From positions 1 to 64,000 of the forward strand of contig NW_026251433.1 of assembly GCF_025118155.1 (NCBI RefSeq): 64,000 nt of DNA, in the 5' to 3' direction. The position numbers and the translations under genes were made by a program. Positions 35,508 to 47,635 of the stretch are shown one piece after another. The notes below the pieces were generated by a model. It was not told where the DNA came from. It saw nothing but the letters and a program-made list of their open reading frames with translations, and made no database searches. Source of the stretch: Cokeromyces recurvatus (lineage: Eukaryota; Mucoromycota; Mucoromycetes; Mucorales; Mucoraceae). The stretch's first letter is position 1. Every line of letters starts with the position of its first letter.

Positions 35508-36749
35508 TTAATCCTCGGTTGAAATGACTTTACAGAAACCTGTCTTTTCGTCCTTTACAACTTTAGATCTTCCTTCAGCCAAATCAGCAACTACCTTTTT
35601 AATTTCTTCAAAGGAGTCAAAACCAATATAAGGAATATCATGACGATCACAATAAGTCACCAAATCTTTACCATTTCTAGCAAATAAAAGATCAGCATTT
35701 CTAGCAGCAGAGATATCTGAGACACCATCACCACAAAACACAAAAATAGTATTAGGAGGAGCTGTTGCACGAGCCTTTTCTAAAGCTGTACAAAATCAAT
35801 CTTATTAGTATCATGTCAAAAGAAAGAAAGAAAACGTGTGCTTTCAATTTATCCATTCATACTTTACATCTTGATTTATCATTGCCAAATGGACTATTAT
35901 TTTTTAAAAGAAAAAAAAAAAAGGAAAAGAAAAGAAAATAAGCATAGATGCCATGACGCTTGTTGTGCTATTCTAATAAATAAATAAAACTACTTACGTA
36001 TCATCAATGTAGATAATTTCCCATTTTCTACCTTCAATTCTACCATTGTTTGCAATGATTTCAATTTCATTCGCTTTTTCACCCAAATATTTGACAAGCA
36101 CTTTATGAATCAATGGTTTTATACCGCTAAATTATTAAAAAAAAAAGGTTTACAAATCTATTCTGTCTTCCCGAGATTTACAAGTCAATAATACCTGCTA
36201 ACAATCGTAACTGGGAAATCATTTTCTTTACAAAAATCATAAAATCCAGGAAAACCAGGATCAACACTACATTCTTTAATACGAACAATAAATAAGAGTT
36301 AAAATTTATATCCTTTTTGTAAAATAATAATAATGATTTTTACTGCTTAAATATTCGTCCCAAGCTTCTTCCCAAGTCAATGTACAGGCATCCCACATTT
36401 GCCAAACAGCATCCCTTTCATATACATAAGTTGAATGTTATCGTATTCATAAATTTCCACGCTCTATTTCATAAATAGAGTCTTACCTGTAGCTTATTTC
36501 ATTATTCATAATTTTATGTTCTAGCATTTTTCTTTTCTCCGTTCCCATACAACGAGGATCATCAATGATCAAGACACCCGTATCTTGAGCCAAAAAAAAA
36601 AAAAAAAAAAAAAAAATTATATTCCATACTAATTTACTATAAAAGTTCTAAATTCAATCCACCTTTATATTTTGTATACCTTCAATAGATAAAGTTCCAT
36701 CAAAATCGGTAAATACTTGAATATTGACTTTAATGTCCTTTGAAGGCAT
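35508..36749 (-). CDS. HAD-superfamily phosphatase (phosphoserine phosphatase-like)
   Basis: Seven exons on the minus strand: 36680-36749, 36487-36583, 36344-36414, 36195-36273, 35998-36126, 35868-35893 (26 nt), 35508-35785. They join in phase to about 249 residues. Motif I is VFTDFDGTLS (nucleophile Asp and acid/base Asp), motif II is PVTIVSSG, motif III FGNDKS is supplied by the 26-nt exon, and motif IV is FCGDGVSDISAA. This arrangement fits the fungal phosphoserine phosphatase-like group also related to diketo-methylthiopentane phosphatases; the substrate cannot be set from sequence alone. The C-terminal part (YCDRHDIPYIGFDSFEEIKK) is typical of fungal members. The stop lies 119 bp from the Rab5 stop. 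Confidence 0.85.
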
Positions 36750-36867
36750 GTTTATTGTTTATTAACAGAAAAAAAAAAAGAAAAAACAAAAGGAAAAGGA
36801 AAAAAGAAAAAAGGATTGTGAAACATATCTAATAATTAAAATAATAACCTGAATATGACAAAAAAAA

Positions 36868-36914
<47 letters not shown>

Positions 36915-37249
36915 CAAAATAAATAAATTTGAAAGGAACCAAGACATAGCCTTACTTTTTTTTTTTCTTCTTCTACTATTATTCCTACTCTTATTTTTTT
37001 TTTAAAAAAAAAAAGAGGTACTAAAATTTGATTATATTAAAGGGTTTTATTTATTTTATTTTTTCTGTTGGACAAATTATATGCATTTTTTTTTGAATGA
37101 AAGAATTGCTATGGCATAGTTATAAAATGCATTAAAAAAAGGGTCATTTCAATAGATATTAAAACAGTCACATTTTTTTTTCTTTTATAAATTTTTTATT
37201 AAAAAAAAAAAAGCATTTTGACATTTTAAACATATTAAAAAAAAAAAAG
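36750..37249. other. Divergent intergenic region with long poly(T)
   Basis: Separates the HAD phosphatase and PRPP synthetase starts. Contains a poly(T) of about 44 bases at 36871-36914 and many A/T runs. No gene. Confidence 0.55.
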
Positions 37250-38540
37250 ATGCGTAACCTTGTTGTATTTGGTGGCTCTTCACATCCTGAGTTTACAGAA
37301 AAAGTATGCAGCCATTTAGGTATTCCACCTGGAAAGACACGTTTAAGCAAGTTTTCGAATAATGAGACCAGTGTAGAAATGAAAGAATCAGTTCGTGAAC
37401 AAGATGTATATATTATTCAAAGCGCATGTGGCAATGTCAATGATAATTTCATTGAATTACTCATCATGATAAATGCATGTAAGATAGCATCGGCCAAGCG
37501 TATTACTGCCGTTATTCCTTGTTTCCCTTATTCTCGTCAACCTGATGTTCCCTTTAAACAGTCTGGAGAACCACTTACATTTTTGCCTCCCCAGACTCCT
37601 CTATCAGAACAACCTCCTAGTAAACCAGAGGAGGATATGTCGAGTCAATTATTACGTAAATTGGGTCAAGCTGCTATGGACCAACAAGAGGCCGAGAAAA
37701 AGGGAAAAGAAGAGAAAGTCCCTTATCGTGAATGGCGTGCTCGTCCAGGCGTTTTAATCGCAGATCTTTTAACTTGTGCAGGTTATATATCATACATGGG
37801 ATATCTATATCTATATATAAAAAAAAAGATGGTAAAAAAAAAAAAATTAATCTGATATACTTAAATAATATATAGGAGCGGATCATATCATTACTATGGA
37901 TCTTCATGATGCACAATATCCTGGTTTCTTTGATTGTCCTGTTGATAACCTTACCAGTTTATATACTGCCATTAATTATATTCGTTTAAATATTCCTGAT
38001 TATTCAAATGCCATTATTGTTTCTCCTGATGCAGGTGGAGCCAAAAGGTATATACATGTATAAAGATTGTATATAATTCATTTTAAATTTACCTTTATAT
38101 TACATATTTATATGTAAAAAAGAGCCACCGCTATTGCCGAAAAATTATGCATGGATTTTGCACTAGTACATAAAGAACGTCCTAAAGTTCATTCTCAAAA
38201 GAGAGAATCTATCCTTGTGGGTGATGTTCGTGGACGTAACTGCATTTTAATTGATGATATTACAGATACTTCATATACCATCACAAAGGCAGCTCGTTTA
38301 TTAAGAGAAAAGGGAGCTCGTAAGATATATGCGCTCGTCAGTCATGCTATCCTTTCTGCTGATGCTGTAAATCATATTGATCAAAGTGCTATTGATGAAC
38401 TTATCGTTAGTAACTCATTACCTCAAGATCAACATATTAAAAACCCAAAGATAAAGGTCTTTGATGTCACTCCACTCTTTTCTGAAGCTATTCGTCGTAC
38501 TCACTTTGGTGAATCTCTTTCTCGATTATTTGAAGCTTAA
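37250..38540 (+). CDS. PRS: Ribose-phosphate pyrophosphokinase (PRPP synthetase) with insert
   Basis: Makes PRPP from ribose-5-phosphate and ATP for purine, pyrimidine, His and Trp synthesis. Exons 37250-37781, 37876-38047 and 38123-38540 give 373 residues. Conserved blocks: [50 protein letters not shown] and the PRPP-binding ILIDDITDT. Between FPYSRQ (residue ~97) and [12 protein letters not shown] (~167) lies a non-homologous segment rich in Pro, Glu, Gln and Lys (about 98-160), in the place where yeast Prs1 has its non-homologous region. The PRPP loop reads DITDTSYT rather than the common D-T-(G/A)-G-T. It may be a non-catalytic or regulatory partner in a hetero-oligomer, as described for yeast Prs paralogues; that is inference. 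Confidence 0.9.
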
Positions 38541-38899
38541 TTTTTTCTTTTCTTTACTTTTTTTTCTTTTCTTTTTTTTTTTAGGAATTAGAACTTATAG
38601 AATAAGATACACACATGCATACAATCCACCAATTCAACCTCATTTTTTCACAACATAGACCATATGACAAATAAAAAAAAAAAATAGAATAAATAGAATA
38701 GATATTTCCCTACTTTTTATTATTATTATTATGTATATGTTTATTATAATCATTAAAATAGTGTGTATAAAAGTAACAGTAAAATTAACAGTTAAAAAGA
38801 GAAGAAAGCGCGAAAAAAAGAAAAAGAAAAAAAAAAAAGTACAAATTGTATAAGACATATACGTAGCAGGTGTATGCATGTGAGTGAGTGAGTGAGTGA

Positions 38900-38944
<45 letters not shown>

Positions 38945-39041
38945 TGAGTGTGTGTGTATGTATGTATATATATGTATGTATGTATCTATAAGATATTAGA
39001 AAATAATATAAATATATATTTCACTAAACAATAGGATGCTA
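38541..39041. repeat. Microsatellite-rich spacer between convergent genes
   Basis: Contains a (GAGT)n run at about 38881-38905 leading into (TG)n to about 38942, then (GAGT)/(TGTG) and (TATG)n to about 38985. No gene. Confidence 0.75.
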
Positions 39042-41851
39042 TTATTTTTTGTTATTTAACAGTTCTCTCTTGGCTTTGTCTGAAAGTGCACTTAATATTA
39101 ATGCAGAAGCATCAGGCTCTTCAAATTGATTCACAACCTTGGATACAGTAATAGATCCCAATTTATGAGATGAGAGCTTGTTTAAATAGGGTAAAAGTCG
39201 TGGACATAATACACGATAACGACCTACAAGTCCAGAGGAATCCAAAAACCAATTGAGTAATAACACACCATTTGCATTTGTCGTAAGTAGAACAGTGTTT
39301 TGGACAATAGCTGATGCAACATATACCTTTTAAAAGGTGAAATAAAAATAGATTAGTTTATATTCAAGATGATTATTATTATTATTATTACTTACTTGTT
39401 GCTCTTTAGTAATGATTGGATTTTCGAGAATAGATCTAACAGCACGAGCACCAAATCGACCTTGACCAATTTCCCAGCATTTATCTACAATAGCATCAAA
39501 TATGTATTGATTATATGTTGGTCCTTTACGTAAACAGCATTGAACAACATAATTTCCAAACTGATCCAGCAACAATAAAGGCACATAAGGAGCAATGTAT
39601 TGTTGAATTAATTGGATCTAAAACCATATCAAGTTATGTTATGTTTACTCTTTAAATACAAAAAAAAAAAAAGGAAAGACTTACCTGTTCTGATGTATTT
39701 GAATAGTCTATAATCTTTTGAGCCGCCCAGGTACCATTTTTATGAACACCAATGGAGGCTAAGAAAGGTGCGATTTTTTGAAGCATTTTAAACTTGGACT
39801 CTTCTGAACAATGTTCAAATAATTTTTGAATGACAGTATTGCCAATATAATCTAATACAGACATAGATATAGATATTATTATGTGTGTATTTTTTTTTCT
39901 TCAATAGAATCTACTTACCACTACATAGTTCAACTATGTTATCCATACATTCAGTAGCTATTGATTCTATCTCTTCTAATGATAATTGTTCTTCTTTTTC
40001 TAAATATTTTCTCATTTCACGTAAGCGAAGGGGCTCTACTTTTCTATCAGAATTGAATTCTGGAACAGCAGGAATAACAGTGAAATAAGTTAATGGTATG
40101 CGATCCTCTATAGTCAAAAATAAATTGTTAATTTTACAAGGAACTCTACTCGTTTTCATTTTCATACCTTTTACGGCTTTAAAAGAGTCTTGACCTAATT
40201 GTTGCATAATTAATTGTCTTTCAGAAGCAATAGCAGTATACAAGTTAGGTTGAGTTGTTTGTTGTTGACCTGAAGCATTCATCATCATATTTGTCATCAT
40301 GACAGCTGTTGCCCATTGAGTAGCTTGAAAGGTATCTGCACCGGAAGAAGCCGCTGCTGATTGAAGCGCCATCACTGTTCGTGCATTGTTCAATGTAGAA
40401 TTAAGCGTATTATTATTAATATTTAAATTTAAAGAAGGTTGAGAAGCAATGAGTTGAGGTGGTGTAACCTGACCATGTGTCGTTGTTGTTGTTGTTGTTG
40501 TTGTTGTTCCAGAAACTTCTTCCGTTTCATCTGGATTGTTAAGTAATACTTTAGCAAATCCAATACGAACAGGTCCAGTACCAGGACCGAGGATTTCTCT
40601 ATTTTGAAACGCCTTCCTAGCACGCACTGCATCCTCTTGATGCTCAAAATTGATAAAGCCACAATTTTTATGGGATAACACCCGTACTGATTCAATTGGG
40701 CCAAATGCTTGAAATATCGTTTGTAGAATAGTTGGATTCATATTAGCAGGAATATTACCGACCCCTTTGTGATAATAATAATAATAATAATATAAGATGA
40801 GCCTATTCTAATCATTGGATTCTTAATATACACTTACATAAAGCACGAGTTGGGCCTTGAGCATTTGGACCTGCCTCACTTGAAAGAGCCATCGCTAAAT
40901 TAACATCCGCTTTACCATAACCAACACGAACAGGTGTTCCACCTAGTTTTGAGCCCAATCTTGTTTCTAAATCTGTTTTCGCTGCTACAGCGGATTCTAC
41001 TGTTGTAAAGTTGACAAATGCGCATTCTTTATCTGATAAAATTCTTGCACTTTCAACTTGACCATAAACAGAAAATAGTTTCATAAGTTCGGGTACATTG
41101 ACACTTGGATTGACATTGCCTAACCAAAGTGCACGAGAAGGTATTTGTGCTTGTGTCGATGAAGGTGAATCAGCATCATCAGGTGGACCATATAAATCCT
41201 TATATATTTATATAAACATACATACAATAGTTAGAAAACACACTATAATAATAATAATAATAAAGAATTTTTACCTGATCGTCAACCAAGTTATACATGT
41301 GCTCTACGTTCATTTCCATTAAATTGTTAGTACTATACGAGGGTCTAAGTGGTGAATCAGGTTGAATTTGTTGTCTTAGGCGCGATTGAGGAAATACGTT
41401 GGAAGATGGATTAGGTATCATAACAGATGAATTGTTTTGAGACATGTCAAAAGGTGAAAAGGAATCAGCCATACCTAAACTGATTGCTCTAGGACGATGC
41501 AATAAATTAGACCTTGTATGAGGTGAAAAAGGACTAAATTGGGGAAGTCTTGAGGACGACAATTCATTTTCTAATTGATCTGTGACGGTATAAGAACGAG
41601 CACGAGTATGATGCTGAGTATCAACAAAATTTGTATTTTTATTTGAAGAATGGGTATGGTTTTCGTCATCAAGGCCGAGAGAAGCTAATGTCGAAGCAAT
41701 TGTACTCGAAGCATTTTCGTCAATTGGACTTGAAGGATCATAAGGAATATAATCAAAAGGTGTATTAGAATATCTAATAGTTTCACCCAACTCATGATGT
41801 GGAAGTGAAAGGGATCCAGAACGATGACGAGAAGAAAGAGGTAAAGAACTG

Positions 41852-41889
<38 letters not shown>

Positions 41890-42325
41890 GTTACTATTAT
41901 TGTTATTGTTATTGTCATTGTTATCATCATTGAGAGTCATGACATTTGAGAACATGTCTGTTGCATAAGGAAAAGCCGAAGATTGAGAAGGCATAGTATC
42001 AGCACGCGATCTTCTTAAAGAAGTCGTGGTATTAGTAGAAGAAGAAGACGTTAAATTTTGTGTAAATGATAAACGCGAAGACACTTTATTGCTATTATTT
42101 TGTTTATTCATATCATTTGATGTTCTATCATATACATATTAATGACATTTATTTTTTATTTATTTATTTTTTTTTATTTTATTTTATTTTGTTTATTTAT
42201 TTATTTATTTTTTTTTTTTACGTATCTTTTAATTATATTATTTACCTGACAGGTGATGAAGATATTAAATTAGTAGGGGTTTTATTACGAGGATTTTGCC
42301 CGTCGTTTACCCAAGTAAAATCCAT
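39042..42325 (-). CDS. RRM plus Pumilio-repeat RNA-binding protein (Jsn1/Puf2-like)
   Basis: Seven exons: 42246-42325, 41275-42124, 40838-41198, 39919-40764, 39685-39851, 39396-39617, 39042-39326, giving 936 residues. The N-terminal third is Ser/Asn-rich and disordered, with a long Asn run (41855-41925). Two RRM domains follow (LWLGNVNPSVNVPELMKLFS with CAFVNFTTVESA; WVGNIPANMNPTILQTIFQ with CGFINFEHQEDA). Four to six Pumilio repeats end the protein (YIGNTVIQKLFEHCSEESK, KNGTWAAQKIIDYS, DQFGNYVVQCCLRKGP, GRFGARAVRSILENP). The order matches the fungal Jsn1/Puf1-Puf2 class, which binds 3' UTRs and controls mRNA location and decay. Poly-Asn and poly-Thr runs are coded by AAT and ACA repeats. Confidence 0.9.
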
Positions 42326-42431
42326 ATAACTTTATTAAATATATAAAAATATAGAAATGTGAATTTATATATATCGTTATATATTATAAGAATAAAAGAG
42401 AGAAATAGAAATAGAAAGAAATACTTGAATT

Positions 42432-42467
<36 letters not shown>

Positions 42468-42737
42468 CATTTCCAACAGTAAAATATTGTATAGTGGTAA
42501 ATTAGACCTGCGTGACGGCTATTTTGAAATGAGCTTATATACATGTTGTTGAACGAAGTAAATAGTTAAATTTATATCCTTAGTGATATAAAATATTGAA
42601 TTAATAGTCTTAAAAGAAGTAGAGTCGATATGTATTGCGTTCAAGTTATTTATCTATAAAGGATGTAGGTCTTGCATTACTTTCCCAAGTATTACTTGCT
42701 ATCTTTCTTTTACTATATTTTATATAGTTCTTCTACA

Positions 42738-42789
<52 letters not shown>

Positions 42790-43793
42790 TACTTTGCTTT
42801 GCTTCAATTACCGTTTGCTGTAGTCCATGATAGAACTAAAGGAAAATCCTATATTCATACTTTAATAGATACTTGATGTATTACTTGTATACCAAGTCGT
42901 CATTTCTTTTTCTTCCATTTAATGATTTTACTTGCTTTCATTATACTAGTTGTAGAAATAATGCTCATATATACTAGGCTTTCTCCAATTGTAGCTATTT
43001 GTTTAGAATTTAGTGGTTTATGATTCGATATGTAGAGCATGAATGAATTCTATAACTATAGTTTTGATAGAGATGAATTAATGAGTATAATTATCTCTGT
43101 TTAGTAAACGAACATTTTCCTTCTTTTATAGCAAACATCTAATTCATTCTTTCAACATATCAAATACAACAGTTAGAACACTCATCTACAGTTAAATAGG
43201 ACTGTTGAAAGTATAATAAACAAGTATACTTCAATGATCTGGTATATATATATTTTAATAGGAATATCTATAATCAAGGCAGAAGAGTGTATAGTTCAGT
43301 GAAAACGACCACCTTAAAACAATGCTTTTTATTAACAGAACATAGAGTTGAGTTGTATTTAACAAAAGGGCTTCTTCATTGGAATCAAACTAACTAATCC
43401 CACAATAGGTACATAATTAAACAAAGTCTCTTGAACAAACAAAATAAAGCATGTATCTGTCCTCTTTTGTTTTAATATACTTTTTTATTCTTCTTTTATT
43501 TTTTTTAAAGACTATAGTTTATCATTTAAATGCTACTAAATGCATGTTTTTATTATTTATTTGTTGTTGTTTTTATAACCATGTTTCAAAATATGGCATA
43601 TGATTTACTCCTTAAATGTGCAACATCAGTCACAATGATAGGAATATAAATCAAAAAAAAAAAAAAAAAAAAAAAAAAAATAGAAAATAAATAAATAAAT
43701 AAATAGAATGCATTCTCTATCTCTCTCTCTCTATCTCTTTCTTTTTTATCCTTTTCTTTGTAAACCTTTATACCACTTATCTTATATCCTAAA
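42326..43793. other. Intergenic region with very long poly(T) and poly(A)
   Basis: Divergent starts of the PUF gene and the TFIIIC subunit lie at its ends. Contains poly(T) at about 42438-42467 and 42740-42787 and poly(A) at about 43653-43680, plus (AAAT)n and (TCTC)n stretches. No supported gene. Confidence 0.6.
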
Positions 43794-46700
43794 ATGTCTA
43801 TAATTGATTTTCTTAACGACATTGTAAACGATCTTGCTTTAGACGGAGAAGAAGGTAGATGATCAAATAGATGCAGTTACATTAGATAGATCTAACTTAA
43901 ATTTAATAGGCTGGACCCTTGATCGTCTTTTCACTACATTTAAATCTTCATACAGAGAAACATTATTAAAAGATTTGCAAATTAACATTGAGCCTAACTT
44001 TGACGATGATTACATGGAAATTGTCTGGAATGTTTTCAAAACTTATAGTCAAATTATTTACATGGAGGTAAAAAAAAAAAGTCCAACAATAATCATGATG
44101 GATCTCTTTTAATTAATTATTTGAAAAAACAGAACGATCAAATAATTGATCCCAATGCTTTTACTTTTAAAGGTATTAAACATAAATTAGGAACCATTAA
44201 AGTCAAGGCAAGAGAAGAAATACAAGATATTAATATTTATGGAAAAATACAGGTACATAAAAAAATAGATATAAATACACGTATATAAAAAATAGATACA
44301 TATTTTCTTTATTAATGCATTTATAAAAAAAAAGGCAATAAAATCACAGCTTTCAGACACGCATAAATTAATTATGCATATAATTGCCAAGTGTCGTGCC
44401 AATGGAATAACTCAATATGATTTGGGTCAAAAGTTGAATATGGATAGTAAAAAAATATATTATTACGTTAAGAAGCTTGACAGACTTGGTTTAATGTAAA
44501 AATAGTATTGTATTGTTTTTTTTTCTTTTCTTTTTTTTTTTATAAATATGTTTACATGTTTATATTTAATTTAGCTTCAAGCAAAGAGCCTATGTATCTA
44601 AAATGAGTACAAGACTTTTAGTTTTACAACGCTTTAAAGCTGAAAATGAAAAACTTCAATTAAATAATAACGGCGTTATATATTGTCATTCTAACTTTGA
44701 TAAGAAAATTAAAGAAAAGTTAGCTGGATCAAAAGATAAAATGATGACGCTTATGGATCTAATTAAATTAGTTGTAAGTAGGAAAAAAAAAATAATATTT
44801 CTCTTGATTCATCTTTTTTCTTCTGATTTATAAAGGGTATAACTGAGAAAACAAAAATTAGATGGGCTAGATGTCGTATTAACGAATTGGCCAAACGAAA
44901 AATTTTAGAACGATTTATAGCTCACGATGGAAAAAAACAAAAGCATTGCGTTAGGCTTGTGGAAAAGGAAAAAAATATTGGAAGAACAAAGAAAGTTGCA
45001 TTGAAAAAAAATATCAAACGTAGTCGTAAAATATGTAGAGATTTACCTTTATATCAAATATTTTACAACGAAGTTGCAGAAGCAGGTGATAAAGGCCTCA
45101 TAAGACAGGTTTGTACATAAATAATAAGAATAATAATAGTAGTAATAGTAGTAAATACACTAATTTATTATAATTCTATAGGACTTGATTAATAAATATC
45201 CATCTATCGATCCAGATTTTTTTCAACTATTTTTTATGAAAGCAATCAATCTACCCAAAAATATCGATTTATCAGAGTATTGTTTATATCGTATCGAAGA
45301 GCGAGAGAGAAAAATAAGACGTTTTAGATACTTTACTTTGGATAGCTGGAAGTCATTTAACGAGAAAAACGAAACACCACTCTCAGATAGCGAATATTTG
45401 CCTATACCTATTCCACAAGATATCTTAAGCGAGCGCTTAGAGAATGAAGTGAGTACTGATTTAGAAGAACAGAAATCAATGATGGATGCTGTCAAAAGAT
45501 TTAAGCGAAAATATAAACCTGGCTTAAATAAAAACATAGCTTTAACAGAACTACAAACACGTTGTAAAGCTGCTTCAAGTAAACTTGAAGGAACTAACGA
45601 TAGATTACTCCCAGTTAATAATGAGCAAAGTAATCCTATATTAAAGCCTTCAACTAATTCTATATCTTTGAATATGAAAAGAAAAGAACCCCCATCAGAG
45701 GCTGTATATAATGATCTTATATCAACCTCTCAAGATTCAGTTCGTTCTTCAAAACGATTAAAAAAGGCGTTAACAAGCGATAAAAATCAAAACGCGCTGC
45801 CAAAGGTGCAATCCAAAAATACAAATGATACTATAAATGCCGTTAATAATGAGACAAGTCAATCAAGCCTAGAAGAATCGGTCAATGTATCAATTTCAAA
45901 TCAATTAAAAAGAAAATCAGTACAATTAGAAACTGAGAATATTCCTATACCATCATCTTCATCTTCTTCTTCTCCTCCTTCTTCTCAAGAAACGACATCA
46001 AATTCTAATTGTTCAAATAAACGATTCAAACAAGACTCTAAAGGGAAAAGATCCGCTCCTTTCAATGCCACTAAAGCACTTCGACATACCATTTTATTAA
46101 ATATGCTAGAAAAAGATCATATTCGTGAACTTAATAATGTATTAGCCTTAGAGTTCCATACAATTGAAAATGAACGTGGGACCTTGTCAAATAAAATCTC
46201 AAGACCTACACTTAAAAAAATGGCTGAAGAATTGCATGAGCAAAAGAAGCTAACTGTCTATGTCTGCTCAATTAAACAGCTGAATGGTTTTACAGCAACC
46301 AAGACCTTTCTTTTACATCATTCTTTAACAAGCGAAAGTGAAGAAGTAAAACGCTATATGAATGATTATAGTTTTGAAAAATGTATGATGCATACTACTC
46401 TAAAGCCAAAAAAGCTCAAGGTAGTTAACGTGGATGAGATTCCTACTATGGGAGAATCACAGAATAAGCAAGAACAAATCAATTTAAGAGATAAAATAAT
46501 GAAGATGCAATCAAATTCTACACATGGTACATGGCGCATAATTGCTCGTGAATATGGTTGGATTGACTCAAAATGGTTACGAGCACAGGAGATACATGAG
46601 ACTTTATTTGAATATTATGAAGCACATGAAAGGAATCAAGTCATTGATTTAAATTTATTTTGGCAAACAATTCGACTACGCACGATAATGAAAATTTATG

Positions 46701-47592
46701 CATTACTCCCCTATAGCAATCCTATCCTTGCTAGCTTTTTAAATGTCGAATCCAATCGTAATATTTCTTTAAATAAGCTTCCATCTGATATTAAACTGAT
46801 TGTGAATCAATATATTCCAAGGATCCGGTATTCAGCAATGGATTCAATCAAAGTACTAAAAGAGCTAGAGCTTATTTTAATAGATGAAAGTAACGCTCAT
46901 CGAATTGGTATTCCGGCTACAGTTACCTTATGCTTCACTGGTATTGTTAAAAACTATACATCAAAGGACCGACCTGAAAAGTTGAGGCTACCATTGGGTA
47001 ATAAAGAAGAAAGACAAGATTTTTGGGAAGTATTAGAGGCCTATTGTACACAACTTTTTACAGAAAATGATGTTGTTAATGACAAGAATGATCCATTATA
47101 CAATATCACAGCGAAACAAACTTGGACATCCAATATAGAATTAACGGATAATCAAAAATCAATATTAGATTCATATGTTGACGTAGACGCACAGACAATA
47201 CCCAATGAAAACGATGTTGGATTATACAGTTACATCAAGAAGAAAACTAGCTTGACAATAAACCGTATCAAATTATACTATAACTCTTTATTAGTCTCGT
47301 TTGACAAATATAATAAGAAAAAACAGAAGCAGTCTCCTAAAAGAAGATACGTTAGAAAGCCGCCTTCCTTGACTATAGAACAACTTATGGAGACTTCAAA
47401 AAAAGATGGAATAATACCAATAATACCTGACGAGCTTGGAGCACAGAGCAGTTGCTATTTGGTGCCTACTTTTGTTGGAAGTCGTCCATTTCAAAAAATA
47501 AAAAATTATACCGAAATAATACGTCCAGGTAAAGAGAATAATAAAATATATTATTACATTTTAATTTATACTTTACTTTCTTTTGTATACAC

Positions 47593-47635
<43 letters not shown>

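Noticed and set aside
41685..41930. Ile/Thr-rich minus-strand frame
   Set aside because: Out-of-frame reading of the poly-Asn AAT repeat in the PUF gene.
43794..43930. An apparent frameshift and TGA right after the TFIIIC start (DGEEGR-stop)
   Set aside because: A 55-bp GT-AG intron (43855-43909) fits and joins GEEG to WTLDRLF in phase, so no defect is needed.
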